Shown here: piece by piece, positions 1 to 13,442 of the stretch
How the letters are laid out: each line of letters starts with the position of its first letter
Position numbering within the stretch: position 1 is the first letter of the stretch
The notes under the pieces: model-generated
What the model was told of the DNA's origin: nothing
The model's database searches: none
The model's input: only the letters and a program-made list of their open reading frames with translations
Source of the DNA: Enterobacter asburiae
GTDB taxonomy: Bacteria; Pseudomonadota; Gammaproteobacteria; Enterobacterales; Enterobacteriaceae
NCBI RefSeq assembly: GCF_008080435.1
Contig: NZ_VRKN01000002.1
Span: 372,001-436,000, forward strand
Length of the DNA: 64,000 nucleotides
Direction: 5' to 3'
Translations under genes and position numbers: made by a program

Positions 1-905
1 ACACCATTAGCCCCACCACCAGACAGGCGATTAACTACGGTAAAATCATTATTAAAAACAATGATGAAGCCCACCGAACGCCGGAAATCCACTCGATGCT
101 GGTGATCCCACTGTGGGAGAAAGGTGTCGTGACGGGCACGCTGAAAATTTATTACTGTCACGCGCATCAGATCACCTCCTCCCTGCAGGAGATGGCTATT
201 GGCCTGTCGCAGATTATCTCCACCCAGCTTGAGGTCTCGCGAGCGGAACAGCTGCGTGAGATGGCAAATAAGGCAGAGCTGCGCGCGCTGCAGAGCAAAA
301 TCAATCCCCATTTCCTGTTTAACGCGCTGAACGCTATCTCCTCGTCCATTCGTCTTAATCCGGACACCGCGCGCCAGCTGATTTTTAACCTGTCGCGCTA
401 TCTGCGCTACAACATCGAACTGAAAGATGACGAGCAGATCGACATCAAAAAAGAGCTGTATCAGATCAAGGATTACATCGCGATTGAGCAAGCGCGCTTT
501 GGCGATAAGCTCACGGTCATTTACGATATTGATGAAGAGGTCAACTGCGTGATCCCGAGCCTGCTTATCCAGCCGCTGGTCGAAAACGCGATTGTTCACG
601 GCATTCAGCCCTGTAAAGGCAAAGGCGTCGTCACCATCAGCATCACCGAAAGCGGCAACCGCGTGCGTATTGCCGTGCGCGATACCGGCCACGGGATTGA
701 TCCAAAAGTCATTGAGCGCGTGGAGTCTAACGAGATGCCCGGGAATAAAATCGGCCTGCTGAACGTGCACCACCGGGTCAAGCTGCTTTACGGCGACGGA
801 CTGCATATTCACCGTCTGGAGCCGGGCACCGAAATTGCTTTTTACGTCCCGAATGAACGCTCTCTCGCGCATGCGACGACCTCGCTGTTGCCTCAGGTGG
901 AGTAA
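1..905 (+). CDS. ypdA: LytS-type sensor histidine kinase YpdA, 5' end missing
   Basis: C-terminal part (about 300 codons, reading frame open from base 3) of the membrane sensor kinase of the YpdA/YpdB pyruvate-responsive system. The first ~80 residues look like the end of a GAF domain. Then comes the His_kinase block with [15 protein letters not shown], whose His is the phospho-acceptor, followed by an HATPase domain with N-box LVENAIVHG and G-box DTGHGID. The transmembrane N-terminus lies outside the window; the E. coli protein is about 565 residues. The response regulator gene starts 3 nt after the stop, so the two are co-transcribed. Identification is strong from motifs and partner. Confidence 0.93.
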   Translation, partial: TISPTTRQAINYGKIIIKNNDEAHRTPEIHSMLVIPLWEKGVVTGTLKIYYCHAHQITSSLQEMAIGLSQIISTQLEVSRAEQLREMANKAELRALQSKINPHFLFNALNAISSSIRLNPDTARQLIFNLSRYLRYNIELKDDEQIDIKKELYQIKDYIAIEQARFGDKLTVIYDIDEEVNCVIPSLLIQPLVENAIVHGIQPCKGKGVVTISITESGNRVRIAVRDTGHGIDPKVIERVESNEMPGNKIGLLNVHHRVKLLYGDGLHIHRLEPGTEIAFYVPNERSLAHATTSLLPQVE

Positions 906-908
906 CCC

Positions 909-1640
909 ATGAAAGTTATCATCGTAGAAGATGAATTCCTGGCTCAACAGGAGCTCACCTGGCTTATCAAAACCCACAGCCAGATGGAGATTGTGGGTAC
1001 GTTTGATGATGGTCTGGACGTGCTGAAGTTTCTGCAGCATAACCGGGTCGACGCCATTTTCCTGGATATCAATATCCCGTCGCTGGATGGCGTACTGCTG
1101 GCGCAAAACATCAATCAGTTTGCCCATAAGCCGTTTATTGTTTTCGTTACCGCCTGGAAAGAGCACGCCGTAGAAGCCTTCGAACTGGAGGCGTTTGACT
1201 ACATTCTTAAGCCTTACCAGGAGTCGCGGATTGTCAGCATGCTGCAAAAGCTGGAGGCCGCATGGCAGCAGCAGACCGCCCCCGCTAGTGCCAGCCCAAC
1301 GGTACGGGAAAACGACACCATTAATCTGGTCAAAGACGAGCGCATCATCGTGACGCCGGTCAATGATATCTACTATGCCGAAGCCCATGAAAAGATGACG
1401 TTTGTCTATACGCGGCGGGAATCGTACGTGATGGCGATGAATATCACCGAGTTTTGCAGCAAGCTGCCGGCGGCACACTTTTTTCGCTGCCACCGGTCGT
1501 TCTGCGTGAATTTAAACAAGATCCGCGAGATCGAACCGTGGTTTAACAACACCTACATTTTGCGTCTGAAGGATCTGGATTTTCAGGTGCCGGTGAGCCG
1601 CAGCAAGGTGAAAGAGTTCCGTCAGCTGATGCACCTGTAA
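909..1640 (+). CDS. ypdB: LytTR response regulator YpdB
   Basis: Response regulator of 243 residues partnered with YpdA. The receiver domain (about 1-120) has the acidic pocket VEDE at 6-9 and phospho-acceptor Asp53 in FLDINIP. The C-terminal LytTR DNA-binding domain (about 140-243) contains the typical FFRCHRSFCVNL segment. In E. coli it activates the transporter gene yhjX in response to extracellular pyruvate; that target is not in this window. The start ATG lies 3 nt beyond the kinase stop, indicating one transcript. In K-12 further genes (ypdC onward and the fry PTS genes) lie between ypdB and glk; here glk follows convergently after 35 nt. Confidence 0.95.
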   Translation: MKVIIVEDEFLAQQELTWLIKTHSQMEIVGTFDDGLDVLKFLQHNRVDAIFLDINIPSLDGVLLAQNINQFAHKPFIVFVTAWKEHAVEAFELEAFDYILKPYQESRIVSMLQKLEAAWQQQTAPASASPTVRENDTINLVKDERIIVTPVNDIYYAEAHEKMTFVYTRRESYVMAMNITEFCSKLPAAHFFRCHRSFCVNLNKIREIEPWFNNTYILRLKDLDFQVPVSRSKVKEFRQLMHL

Positions 1641-1646
1641 AGAAAA

Positions 1647-1670
1647 AGCCCTCTCCCACGGGAGAGGGCT
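1647..1670 (-). terminator. Intrinsic terminator downstream of glk
   Basis: Inverted repeat AGCCCTCTCCC / GGGAGAGGGCT. Read on the minus strand it is followed by TTTTTCTTT (bases 1646-1638), so it fits as the glk terminator. On the plus strand no T-run follows, so it may only weakly serve ypdB. Its CCCTCTCCC...GGGAGAGGG core recurs at 35919-35939. Confidence 0.8.
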
Positions 1671-1675
1671 ATGCC

Positions 1676-2641
1676 TCAGAGGATTTGACCGAGAACCTGA
1701 CGCAGATGGGCACCTGAACCCAGCAGGCCAGGGTTATCATGCACGATCAGATAAACCGGAATGTCCTGAACGTAGCTTCTGAAACGCCCTTTATCTTCAA
1801 ACCCGCCGCGGAAGCCCGAGGCTTTAAAGAAGTCGAGGAAGCGGGGTACGATCCCGCCCGCAATATAGACCCCACCGAAGGTGCCCAGCGTCAGCGCCAG
1901 GTTGCCGCCAAAACGTCCCATGATCACGCAGAACAGCGACAGGGCACGACGGCAGTCAATGCAGCTGTCCGCTAGCGCGCGTTCGGTGACGTCTTTCGGC
2001 TGCAGGTTTTCCGGCAGACGACCGTCAGATTTCACAATCGCCCGATACAGGTTCACCAGCCCCGGACCTGAAAGGACGCGCTCGGCGGAAACATGGCCGA
2101 TCTCAGCGCGTAATTCTTCGAGGATAATGCCCTCTTCTTCGCTGTTTGGCGCAAAATCCACGTGGCCGCCCTCACCCGGCAGGCTCACCCAGCGCTGCGC
2201 AACATGCACCAGATGCGAAACGCCCAGGCCGGTGCCGGCCCCGTAAACCGCAATCGGTTTGCCTTCGACCGGTTCAGCGCCGCCAAACTGGATCAGATGC
2301 TCAGGCTTCAGCATCGGGATCGCCATGGAGACTGCGGTGAAGTCATTGATGATTTCAAGATGCGAAAAACCGAGGTTTTTTTTCATCTCTGCGATGGAGA
2401 ATGCCCAGGTATGGTTGGTCATTGCGACCCAGTCACCGGTTATCGGGCAGGCAATCGCGATACAGCCGTCTTTAACGCTTACCTGATGCTCATCCAGATA
2501 GACGCGGACAACGGCCTCAAGGCTTGGATAATCCAGCCCTGAGTAGGTTTTCGCCCGGGAAATCTCACCGCTACTTACATCGCATAATGCGAGGCGCGCA
2601 TTCGTGCCGCCCACATCACCTACCAAAGCATACTTTGTCAT
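1676..2641 (-). CDS. glk: Glucokinase
   Basis: ATP-dependent phosphorylation of free cytoplasmic glucose to glucose 6-phosphate. The protein has 321 residues, the same as the E. coli enzyme. It begins with the phosphate-binding motif [12 protein letters not shown] (8-19) and carries catalytic Asp100 in IINDFTAVS; sugar-contact residues are expected in the GTGLGVS and PGEGGHVDF stretches. The start ATG has a GGAG about 11 nt upstream. Glucose entering by the PTS bypasses this enzyme, so it serves glucose released inside the cell, for example from disaccharides. A Cra-like site in the glk-yfeO gap may regulate it. Confidence 0.97.
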   Translation of the reverse strand: MTKYALVGDVGGTNARLALCDVSSGEISRAKTYSGLDYPSLEAVVRVYLDEHQVSVKDGCIAIACPITGDWVAMTNHTWAFSIAEMKKNLGFSHLEIINDFTAVSMAIPMLKPEHLIQFGGAEPVEGKPIAVYGAGTGLGVSHLVHVAQRWVSLPGEGGHVDFAPNSEEEGIILEELRAEIGHVSAERVLSGPGLVNLYRAIVKSDGRLPENLQPKDVTERALADSCIDCRRALSLFCVIMGRFGGNLALTLGTFGGVYIAGGIVPRFLDFFKASGFRGGFEDKGRFRSYVQDIPVYLIVHDNPGLLGSGAHLRQVLGQIL

Positions 2642-2761
2642 TCTTCTACTGCTCCGCTAAAGTCAGAATAAATCTTTGGGACACTGTAAATTCAAGGCGT
2701 GATAACAACAACGGCCGTAAGGTGAATGCCCATGGATTATCGATCTTCGTCACAGAATAAC

Positions 2762-2773
2762 TTTACCGTTTCA
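2762..2773 (-). promoter_or_regulatory. Possible Cra (FruR) operator upstream of glk
   Basis: The minus strand reads GCTGAAACGGTAAA, close to the Cra pattern TGAAWCGNTT with mismatches at the 3' side. It lies about 120 nt upstream of the glk start, in the divergent glk/yfeO gap. Assignment is by motif resemblance only. Confidence 0.4.
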
Positions 2774-2846
2774 GCACCTTTTGCACTATTGCCATAAAGC
2801 TTAATGTGCAAAGTAACGTAATACCGTTTTGTACAAGGAAATCATC

Positions 2847-4082
2847 ATGCTCCACCCGCGAGCCAGAACCATGCTGTTGCTGGCCATTCCGGCGCTAATC
2901 ATTGGCGTGGCCTCAAGTCTGGTGCTCATTGTCGTGATGAAAGTCGCGTCGGTGCTGCAAACAATGTTATGGACGGCGCTTCCGGCAAAACTGGGGGTCA
3001 CCGCTGATTCTCCTGCCTGGATCGTTGTGATGCTGACGTTGACCGGTATTGCGGTGGGCCTGGCGATCCGTTTCAGTCCCGGCCATGCTGGACCAGACCC
3101 GGCGCAGGAACCGCTGATTGGCGCCCCGGTTTCCCCTTCGGCACTGCCGGGGCTGATTATCGCGTTGATCATTGGTCTGGCCGGCGGCGTCAGCCTGGGG
3201 CCTGAGCATCCAATTATGGCGGTGAATATCGGCCTGGCGGTTTTCCTCGGTTCACGCATTTTACCCCGCGTCGGCGCGCTGGACTGGACCATTCTCGCCT
3301 CCGCAGGCACCATCGGGGCGCTTTTTGGCACGCCCGTCGCTGCCGCACTGATCTTTTCGCAGACGCTCAGCAGCAATAACGACGTCCCGCTGTGGGATAA
3401 ACTCTTTGCGCCGCTGATGGCCGCAGCCGCCGGGGCGTTGACGACCAGCCTGTTTTTCCATCCCCATTTTTCACTCTCCCTCCCCCACTACGGCCAGATG
3501 CAAATAGCCGATATTTTCAACGGCGCGATCGTCGTCGCCATCGCCATCGCGCTGGGGATGGTGGCGGTATGGTGTCTTCCGCGCCTGCACCGGCTGGTGC
3601 ATAAACTTAAACACCCGGTGTTAATTCTGGGGGCCGGCGGTTTGATCCTCGGTATTTTAGGGGCAATCGGCGGGACGGTGACATTGTTCAAAGGTCTGGA
3701 CGAGATGCAGCAGCTGGCCTTCAGCCAGGTGTTCAGCGTCTCCGACTATCTGCTGTTTGCCGTGATCAAGCTGGCAGCGCTGGTGGTGGCTGCAGCCTGC
3801 GGTTTCCGCGGTGGACGCATCTTCCCGGCGGTCTTTGTCGGCGTAGCGCTGGGGTTGATGCTGCACGAACATGTCGATGCGGTGCCGGCTGCCATTACCG
3901 TCTCCTGCTCTATTCTGGGGCTGGTTCTGGTGGTCACGCGCGACGCGTGGCTCAGCCTGTTTATGGCGGCAGTGGTGGTACCCGATTCAACGCTTTTCCC
4001 CCTGCTCTGCATCGTGATGTTGCCCGCCTGGCTCCTGCTGGCGGGCAAACCGATGATGATGGCCTGGCGAAACGACAAGTAA
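2847..4082 (+). CDS. yfeO: ClC-family ion channel protein YfeO
   Basis: Inner-membrane ClC-type chloride channel/transporter homologue of unproven function, 411 residues. The hydrophobic profile shows about ten membrane helices from residue 8 on. ClC-like signature regions are [12 protein letters not shown] and [13 protein letters not shown], the latter resembling the GREGP/GxFxP filter loops. I place the start at the ATG at 2847, preceded by AAGGAA with 6-nt spacing and matching the recalled YfeO N-terminus MLHPRARTM; an in-frame TTG at 2829 is less likely. It is divergent from glk, and its end abuts the ipdC stop. Confidence 0.93.
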   Translation: MLHPRARTMLLLAIPALIIGVASSLVLIVVMKVASVLQTMLWTALPAKLGVTADSPAWIVVMLTLTGIAVGLAIRFSPGHAGPDPAQEPLIGAPVSPSALPGLIIALIIGLAGGVSLGPEHPIMAVNIGLAVFLGSRILPRVGALDWTILASAGTIGALFGTPVAAALIFSQTLSSNNDVPLWDKLFAPLMAAAAGALTTSLFFHPHFSLSLPHYGQMQIADIFNGAIVVAIAIALGMVAVWCLPRLHRLVHKLKHPVLILGAGGLILGILGAIGGTVTLFKGLDEMQQLAFSQVFSVSDYLLFAVIKLAALVVAAACGFRGGRIFPAVFVGVALGLMLHEHVDAVPAAITVSCSILGLVLVVTRDAWLSLFMAAVVVPDSTLFPLLCIVMLPAWLLLAGKPMMMAWRNDK

Positions 4083-5884
<1,802 letters not shown>

Positions 5885-5926
5885 CGCATACACTGATTTT
5901 TTTCTTCAGCGCCAGAGGTCATAAGA

Positions 5927-6925
5927 ATGGGTTATCAGCCGGACAAAAATCGTTATCGGACAATGGAGTATCGCCGCTGCGGGCGAAGCGGGCTCAGGTT
6001 GCCCGCCATCTCGCTTGGGTTGTGGCATAATTTTGGCGACACCACGCTTATCGAAAACAGCCGTCAACTTTTACAGCGCGCATTCGATCTGGGCATTACG
6101 CATTTCGACCTTGCCAACAACTATGGCCCTCCCCCCGGATCTGCTGAACGTAATTTCGGCCGTATTTTGCAGGAGGATTTCCTGCCCTGGCGCGACGAGC
6201 TGATCGTCTCTACCAAAGCGGGTTATACCATGTGGGAGGGGCCTTACGGCGACTGGGGGTCACGCAAATATCTGCTGGCAAGTCTGGATCAAAGCCTGAA
6301 GCGCATGGGGCTGGAGTATGTGGATATCTTCTATCATCACCGTCCTGACCCGCAAACGCCGCTGCTGGAAACCATGAAAGCGCTTGACCATGTGGTGCGT
6401 CAGGGAAAAGCTCTGTATGTCGGGTTATCCAACTACCCTGCAGAACTGGCCCGCAAGGCGATTGATATTCTTGACGATCTCGGTACGCCCTGCCTGATCC
6501 ACCAGCCGAAATACTCTCTGTTTGAACGTGCGCCAGAAGAGGGACTGCTGAACGTGTTGCAGGAAAAAGGGGTTGGCTGTATTCCCTTCTCGCCGCTGGC
6601 CGGCGGGCAACTGACCAACCGTTATCTGAACGGCATTCCGGCAGACTCACGCGCAGCAAGCGGCAGTCAGTTCCTTAACCCTGACCAGATCACCGAAGAG
6701 AAGCTGGAGAAGGTAAGAAAGCTGAACGCCATGGCGGAAGAGCGCGGTCAGAAGCTGTCGCAGATGGCGCTGGCCTGGGTATTACGCCATGAGAATGTGA
6801 CGTCAGTGCTGATTGGGGCAAGTAAAGCGGCTCAGATTGATGACGCCGTGGGCATGCTGGAAAACCGCCATTTCTCTGCGGAGGAACTGGTCCGTATAGA
6901 AGGGATTCTGAGCAGCTCAAAATAA
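5927..6925 (+). CDS. Aldo/keto reductase, YghZ/MgrA-like
   Basis: NADPH-dependent aldo/keto reductase of 332 residues, strongly resembling YghZ (L-glyceraldehyde 3-phosphate reductase) and the potassium-channel beta-subunit group. The catalytic tetrad is visible: Asp61 and Tyr66 (HFDLANNYGPP), Lys97 (STKAGY) and His138 (FYHHRPD). The C-terminal VLIGASKAAQ is the NADP-binding signature. AGAGGT precedes the ATG. It is divergent from ipdC across 185 nt. This is probably a paralogue of YghZ rather than the same gene, since YghZ is about 346 residues and its locus is elsewhere in E. coli. A role in reducing indole-acetaldehyde is conceivable but unsupported. Confidence 0.85.
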   Translation: MGYQPDKNRYRTMEYRRCGRSGLRLPAISLGLWHNFGDTTLIENSRQLLQRAFDLGITHFDLANNYGPPPGSAERNFGRILQEDFLPWRDELIVSTKAGYTMWEGPYGDWGSRKYLLASLDQSLKRMGLEYVDIFYHHRPDPQTPLLETMKALDHVVRQGKALYVGLSNYPAELARKAIDILDDLGTPCLIHQPKYSLFERAPEEGLLNVLQEKGVGCIPFSPLAGGQLTNRYLNGIPADSRAASGSQFLNPDQITEEKLEKVRKLNAMAEERGQKLSQMALAWVLRHENVTSVLIGASKAAQIDDAVGMLENRHFSAEELVRIEGILSSSK

Positions 6926-7052
6926 AACCATTTTTAGCAAAAAGTGCTCTCATCCAGGAATTCGGAGTTGAGGCGATGAAACGAGGCTTTACCAACTCGT
7001 AATATTGCGTTAACAGGCTCAACAAAGGCCCCGATCGTGAAGGAGAAAGAGT

Positions 7053-7403
7053 ATGTTCAGGTCACTGATTCTTGCAGCGGTATTACTGGCTTCAGCCCCG
7101 CTGATCGCCACTGCGGGCGAAATCACCCTGTTGCCATCAGTAAAATTACAAATTGGCGATCGTGACGACTACGGCAGATACTGGGACGGTGGCTACTGGC
7201 GCGACCGTGACTACTGGAACCGTCACTATGAGTGGCGCGGAGACCGCTGGTGGAAGCATGATAACGGCAGACACCGCGGCTGGTATAAAGACAACGCGTA
7301 TGAGCGCGGCTACCGTGAAGGCTGGAACGATCGTGACGACCATCGCGGCGGCTGGGGTCGCGGCAAAGGCCACGGACATGGCCATCACGGTCATGACGAC
7401 TAA
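7053..7403 (+). CDS. ypeC: YpeC-like DUF2502 periplasmic protein
   Basis: Small exported protein of 116 residues and unknown function. A signal peptide ([19 protein letters not shown], cut near TAG/E) is followed by a region extremely rich in Asp, Arg, Trp, Tyr and Gly ([20 protein letters not shown]) and a His/Gly tail. The N-terminal half and the repeated WRDRDYW pattern match recalled E. coli YpeC (108 residues), which also precedes mntH. The strong AAGGAGAAAG Shine-Dalgarno suggests good expression. The His/Asp-rich tail could bind metal, but this is only suggested by composition and by the neighbouring manganese transporter gene. Confidence 0.85.
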   Translation: MFRSLILAAVLLASAPLIATAGEITLLPSVKLQIGDRDDYGRYWDGGYWRDRDYWNRHYEWRGDRWWKHDNGRHRGWYKDNAYERGYREGWNDRDDHRGGWGRGKGHGHGHHGHDD

Positions 7404-7410
7404 CAGCAAA

Positions 7411-7436
7411 AAGGAGCCTCCCGGCTCCTTTTTCTT
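7411..7436. terminator. Bidirectional terminator between ypeC and mntH
   Basis: Stem AAGGAGCC / GGCTCCTT with loop TCCC. A T-rich run follows on the plus strand, and an A-rich run upstream gives T's for the minus strand. It serves the convergent ypeC and mntH ends. Confidence 0.88.
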
Positions 7437-8858
<1,422 letters not shown>

Positions 8859-8912
8859 TTAACTTTTCACTAATTTACCTAACATAACAAAAATGTATTG
8901 TGGATCACTATT

Positions 8913-8928
8913 TTTGAGACTCGTCACA
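8913..8928 (+). promoter_or_regulatory. CRP-like site upstream of nupC
   Basis: TTTGA-N6-TCACA differs from the CRP consensus TGTGA-N6-TCACA at one position. nupC is CRP-activated and CytR-repressed in E. coli. The distance to the start codon (about 95 nt) is reasonable. The transcription start was not resolved. Confidence 0.55.
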
Positions 8929-9023
8929 GGATGTAACTATAGTGTGTCCTCGATCTCGTTTTCTTTTCGCTTGTTACATAGAATGTGCACGAAAATTAAA
9001 CCTGCCTCATATTTGGAGCAAAT

Positions 9024-10211
9024 ATGGACCGCGTCCTTCATTTTGTCCTGGCACTTGTTGTCGTTACTGCACTTGCATTGCTGGTCAGCACAGACCGCAA
9101 AAAAATTCGTATCCGTTATGTTGTCCAACTGCTGGTCATTGAAGTTTTACTTGCGTGGTTCTTCCTGAACTCCAACGTAGGCCTCGGCTTCGTGAAAGGC
9201 TTCTCCGAAATGTTCGAAAAACTGCTCGGATTCGCCAACGAAGGGACCAACTTTGTCTTTGGTAAAATGAACGATGAAGGTCTGGCGTTCTTCTTCCTGA
9301 AGGTTCTGTGCCCAATCGTCTTCATCTCCGCGCTGATCGGTATTCTGCAGCACATCCGCGTTCTGCCGTTCGTTATTCGTGGAATTGGCTTCCTGTTATC
9401 CAAAGTGAACGGCATGGGCAAGCTGGAATCCTTTAACGCCGTGAGTTCCCTGATCCTCGGTCAGTCTGAGAACTTCATCGCGTATAAAGATATTCTCGGC
9501 AAAATGTCCCGCAACCGCATGTACACCATGGCGGCAACCGCAATGTCTACCGTTTCCATGTCTATCGTGGGCGCGTATATGACCATGCTGGAGCCAAAGT
9601 ATGTTGTTGCGGCGCTGGTTCTGAACATGTTCAGCACCTTTATCGTTCTGTCGCTGATCAACCCGTACCGCGTTGACGCCAGTGAAGAGAACATCCAGAT
9701 GTCTAACCTGCACGAAGGCCAGAGCTTCTTCGAAATGCTGGGTGAATACATTCTGGCTGGTTTCAAAGTGGCGATTATCGTTGCCGCCATGCTGATCGGC
9801 TTCATTGCGCTGATTTCTGCGCTGAACGCCCTGTTCGCAGCGGTGCTGGGTATCTCCTTCCAGGGGATTCTGGGCTACATCTTCTACCCGGTTGCATGGG
9901 TGATGGGTGTGCCGGCTCACGAAGCGCTGCAGGTAGGGAGTATCATGGCAACCAAACTGGTTTCTAACGAATTCGTTGCGATGATGGATCTGCAGAAAAT
10001 TGCCAGCACGCTTTCTCCGCGCGCGGAAGGCATTCTGTCCGTGTTCCTGGTCTCCTTCGCGAACTTCTCGTCCATCGGGATTATCGCGGGTGCGATTAAA
10101 GGTCTGAACGAAGAACAGGGTAACGTGGTTTCTCGCTTTGGCCTGAAGCTGGTTTACGGCTCTACGCTGGTGAGCGTCCTGTCTGCTTCCATCGCGGCAC
10201 TGGTTCTGTAA
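9024..10211 (+). CDS. nupC: Proton-driven nucleoside transporter NupC
   Basis: Concentrative nucleoside transporter of the CNT family, importing pyrimidine nucleosides and adenosine with protons, 395 residues. Family motifs present include [15 protein letters not shown] and [16 protein letters not shown], and about ten membrane helices can be read. Relative to recalled E. coli NupC (400 residues) it is five residues shorter, all lost in one loop after LNALFA and before ISFQGILG; the rest aligns without gaps. Regulation is probably by CRP. It is divergent from mntH and followed by a strong terminator. Confidence 0.96.
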   Translation: MDRVLHFVLALVVVTALALLVSTDRKKIRIRYVVQLLVIEVLLAWFFLNSNVGLGFVKGFSEMFEKLLGFANEGTNFVFGKMNDEGLAFFFLKVLCPIVFISALIGILQHIRVLPFVIRGIGFLLSKVNGMGKLESFNAVSSLILGQSENFIAYKDILGKMSRNRMYTMAATAMSTVSMSIVGAYMTMLEPKYVVAALVLNMFSTFIVLSLINPYRVDASEENIQMSNLHEGQSFFEMLGEYILAGFKVAIIVAAMLIGFIALISALNALFAAVLGISFQGILGYIFYPVAWVMGVPAHEALQVGSIMATKLVSNEFVAMMDLQKIASTLSPRAEGILSVFLVSFANFSSIGIIAGAIKGLNEEQGNVVSRFGLKLVYGSTLVSVLSASIAALVL

Positions 10212-10230
10212 GGTTTACCGTTAAACAAAA

Positions 10231-10262
10231 ACCGGGAGCCGCCTTGGCTCCCGGTTTTTTTA
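10231..10262. terminator. Bidirectional terminator between nupC and pdeA
   Basis: Stem ACCGGGAGCC / GGCTCCCGGT, loop GCCTT, flanked by A's on the left and at least six T's on the right, so it can stop both convergent genes. Confidence 0.92.
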
Positions 10263-12452
10263 TGCCCGCAATTCTTCCAGCGGTGTGGGTTTACCTATCA
10301 GGTAGCCCTGCAGGTAATCCACGCCGAAGCGAAGCAACATCTCCCGCTGGGCCGGTGTTTCTACGTATTCCGCTACGACGCACAGCGATTTCGTCTTCGC
10401 CAGATTACACATCGACTGGACGATCATCGCATCCATATCATCGGTACAAATGTCTTTAACAAAGCAGCCGTCAATTTTAATGATGTCCGCCTGCAGGCGT
10501 CTGAGACGCTCGTAGTTGGCGTAGCCAGTACCAAAATCATCAATAGCAATCCGGAAACCGTAATCCCGCAGCTGCTGAATATTGTGGATGCTGCAGCCTG
10601 AATTTGAGAAGGCCTGCTCTTCAGTGATCTCAATCACGACGGCCTGAGGCGCAACGCCGTAGCGTTCAAAGAGCGCGCAAATCTCGGTCGCCACCTCTTT
10701 TTGCATCAGCGTGAGCGGCATCAGATTAACAGAGAAACGGGTGCCAGCCTGCGTTGCAGGGTGATCGCGCAGCCACAGCAGTAATTTCTCCATGACACAC
10801 ATATCAAACCGGTGGCTGAGGTTGAACTGGGCAATCAACGGAATAAAGCGGTCAGGGGTGAAGATCTCACCCTCACTCTCCATACGCGCCAGAATTTCGT
10901 AATACCCGCTCCCGTCCGCCTTCTGGATCGGTTGCGCGTATAAATGGAATTGATCCGTCTCCAGGGCATGTTTAATCCGCGCCAGCATCAGGACACGCTC
11001 GGTTGTTTGTCCTGATGCCGCCTCGAGGCTATTCGTGAGCGCAAGCACGTTGTGTGCAGCTCCGCAGGATTGCTCGGCCAGCCAGCTCAGTTGCCCCAGC
11101 GTGTGGTGCAACTTTTCGCCGTTTTCGACCATTCCCCAGGACGCGCCAAATTCAATATCCAGCCCGGTGTTGTTCCAGAAAATCTTACGGCTGTTGAGTC
11201 GATCAACCATATGCTGGAGACGTTCAGCGGTTCCCGGCCCCAGTAATACCAGCACCAGCTCGCTTCCCGGGAGCTGGAAGAGCGTCTCATCTTTCTGCAA
11301 AAGTAGCTGCAGCGACGTGGCGATAGTACGTTTGCAATGGACCCGCATGAGGATCCCATAGTGACGGCTCAAAAACTCCAGGTTATCCATACGCAGAATG
11401 CTCACTTTTGCATCTGGGTGAATCTCAAGATAATCCTCCAGCGCACGAATATTGGGTAAACCGGTCAGCGGATCGGTCAGCGCCCTGCCCTGCCAGCCCC
11501 GCCTCAACCACTCGCTGCGCTGGTAAATTCGCGACATGTAAAGCAGACAGATAGCGAAAGAGATAAGCACGGACAGGATAAAAGAGAGCGAATGGCCCGA
11601 TTCCACCCCGTTAAGGAAGTTGTAGTTGTAGGTCAATAGCAGGAGCGCGGATGCGGCCCATAGCAGAGAGATAAGCGCATAGGTCAGGCGGCTTATCGCT
11701 AAGGTAAAAAGAATAAAAATCAGCGGCATCAAATAGCCAGCAATGACGGGTGATTCGAAAGGGCCACATAAAATGATGAGAATGAAACTTAAAAGCATCA
11801 GCCAGACAAAAATATATAATGAATTCTTGTGAAAAAACACGGGCTTCACGCTTCGCCGCCAGAAATTCATTGCATAACGAGGATTAATTATCATTCTTAA
11901 TGGGTAATAGAACATCATGGTAAAAATCAATGCCGCACAGATCAGGCTTTGTATATCCACAACGTTATAAATTACCGTTCCCTCGCCGAAAAAGGTCGAG
12001 ATTGTCACAGGAAAATCAAACAAATAGCCCGCCATATACATCGACAGTTTAATACCTATTGGCACGATAAAACCAAGCCAGAATATACGTAAACCGATGT
12101 GCTTGTTAGGGATACAGTAGCGCCAACGCTTACCCAGCATGATGCGCAGCAGGCCGCACGCCGTGAACAACGCAAAGGTCTGACAAAACAGTAATACTGC
12201 ATATTGTAGCGGTGCTAAATCAACATAGAATAAATTAGTGACAGTAAAACCTAACAAAATGGGAAGAATTGCCCTGCGCCCAAATAGCAGAATTACCGCC
12301 AGCATAACGCTTAGCGGTAGCCATGCTAAATAAACGTCGTGACCATTAACAATTGCGCGGGGAGAGAGATAACGGGAGACAGGTACCGCAATCAGGCAAA
12401 GTGCCAGGGCAATTATAAATATCTTTACATTATTGTACGTTTTTCTATTCAT
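10260..12452 (-). CDS. pdeA: Membrane cyclic-di-GMP phosphodiesterase PdeA (YfeA)
   Basis: Hydrolyses the second messenger c-di-GMP at the inner membrane. About 730 residues: eight or so hydrophobic helices of MASE1 type (1-290), a degenerate GGDEF domain (about 330-450, with LPGSELVLVL where GGDEF would be, so no cyclase activity expected), then an EAL domain (480-730). Within the EAL domain the signature reads EIL (YYEILARM), as recalled for E. coli PdeA, and DDFGTGYAN is intact. I prefer the ATG at 12452 because the N-terminus then matches the homologue; an in-frame ATG at 12485 adds 11 residues, and neither start has a clear ribosome site. Confidence 0.92.
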   Translation of the reverse strand: MNRKTYNNVKIFIIALALCLIAVPVSRYLSPRAIVNGHDVYLAWLPLSVMLAVILLFGRRAILPILLGFTVTNLFYVDLAPLQYAVLLFCQTFALFTACGLLRIMLGKRWRYCIPNKHIGLRIFWLGFIVPIGIKLSMYMAGYLFDFPVTISTFFGEGTVIYNVVDIQSLICAALIFTMMFYYPLRMIINPRYAMNFWRRSVKPVFFHKNSLYIFVWLMLLSFILIILCGPFESPVIAGYLMPLIFILFTLAISRLTYALISLLWAASALLLLTYNYNFLNGVESGHSLSFILSVLISFAICLLYMSRIYQRSEWLRRGWQGRALTDPLTGLPNIRALEDYLEIHPDAKVSILRMDNLEFLSRHYGILMRVHCKRTIATSLQLLLQKDETLFQLPGSELVLVLLGPGTAERLQHMVDRLNSRKIFWNNTGLDIEFGASWGMVENGEKLHHTLGQLSWLAEQSCGAAHNVLALTNSLEAASGQTTERVLMLARIKHALETDQFHLYAQPIQKADGSGYYEILARMESEGEIFTPDRFIPLIAQFNLSHRFDMCVMEKLLLWLRDHPATQAGTRFSVNLMPLTLMQKEVATEICALFERYGVAPQAVVIEITEEQAFSNSGCSIHNIQQLRDYGFRIAIDDFGTGYANYERLRRLQADIIKIDGCFVKDICTDDMDAMIVQSMCNLAKTKSLCVVAEYVETPAQREMLLRFGVDYLQGYLIGKPTPLEELRA

Positions 12453-12628
12453 TAAGCTGATGAGTATATTATCCGTTCGAATCATTGACCGGGTGGATAA
12501 TAGGTTTATTAATTGCGCGAATCAAGTTCAAGTCTATTTATAGACTGGTTTATTGATATCGATTGAGGTGAGGTACAGGAATACCTTCTTTTTGATAACA
12601 AAACGCAGTGTCGGGTGTTACAAATACA

Positions 12629-12660
12629 TAAAAAAAAACCCTCGTCTTTTGACGAGGGTT
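12629..12660 (-). terminator. Terminator of the tRNA-Ala operon
   Basis: Stem AACCCTCGTC / GACGAGGGTT with loop TTTT. On the minus strand it is followed by a run of eight T's. It lies directly downstream of the second tRNA-Ala. Confidence 0.93.
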
Positions 12661-12668
12661 TACAATTT

Positions 12669-12744
<76 letters not shown>

Positions 12745-12785
12745 ACATGTTACTTTACTGACCGCACTCTGTTGGGTTCAGAGTT

Positions 12786-12861
<76 letters not shown>

Positions 12862-12890
12862 ATCGTAAAGCTGTCATGTTGACGGGCGGC

Positions 12891-12919
12891 ATAATATGAA
12901 TTCCTCCGCAGAGTGTCAA
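12891..12919 (-). promoter_or_regulatory. Strong promoter of the tRNA-Ala operon
   Basis: On the minus strand, perfect TTGACA (12919-12914), a 17-nt spacer and TATTAT (12896-12891). A GC-rich stretch GCCGCCCG follows, the discriminator type expected for stringently controlled stable-RNA promoters. Confidence 0.88.
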
Positions 12920-13078
12920 CGGCAAAATCAATTCCAGCCATTCAATCGCCGAAAAATCATGCAAATGAATCACTTTGCGAGACTGCTCGCAGTCAGGAGT
13001 TAAGCCTGTCACGTTTTCACGTAAAACGGTGCTATAAAATGAGCCGTTAATTAACCCCACAGATATTCAGGAAATTGC

Positions 13079-13441
13079 ATGATCAAGGAACGAATGACGC
13101 CAGAAGAGTTAGCCCTCCTCACTGGCTATAGCCGCCAGACCATCAATAAATGGGTACGCAAAGAGGGTTGGATTACGTCACCAAAACCAGGCGTCCAGGG
13201 CGGGAAAGCGCGCCTGGTACATGTGAACGAAAAAGTCCGTGACTTTATCCGCAGCGCACGTCGGGCAAGCGAAACGTCCGAACTACCAGAAGGCACCAGC
13301 CCTGACGGTTCGCTTCACACCCTACTCCTGACGCTGGCCAATGAAATGACGCCGGAAGAGCAGAAGCAGATGACATCGCTGTTAATGCGGGAAGGGATTA
13401 CCGGATTGTTGCAACGTTTAGGGATTCGCGATCAGAACTGA
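13079..13441 (+). CDS. yfeC: YfeC, putative winged/HTH DNA-binding protein
   Basis: Protein of 120 residues with an N-terminal helix-turn-helix (MTPEELALLTGYSRQTINKWVRKEGW) of the DUF1323 type, a basic GGKARLVHV strand and a C-terminal helical part ending GITGLLQRLGIRD. Function is unknown; a DNA-binding role is predicted. CAGGAA lies 6 nt before the ATG. It shares layout and the C-terminal REGI-GxLxRLGI pattern with YfeD, encoded 1 nt downstream, so the two are tandem paralogues in one transcript, as in E. coli. Confidence 0.9.
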   Translation: MIKERMTPEELALLTGYSRQTINKWVRKEGWITSPKPGVQGGKARLVHVNEKVRDFIRSARRASETSELPEGTSPDGSLHTLLLTLANEMTPEEQKQMTSLLMREGITGLLQRLGIRDQN

Positions 13442-13442
13442 T

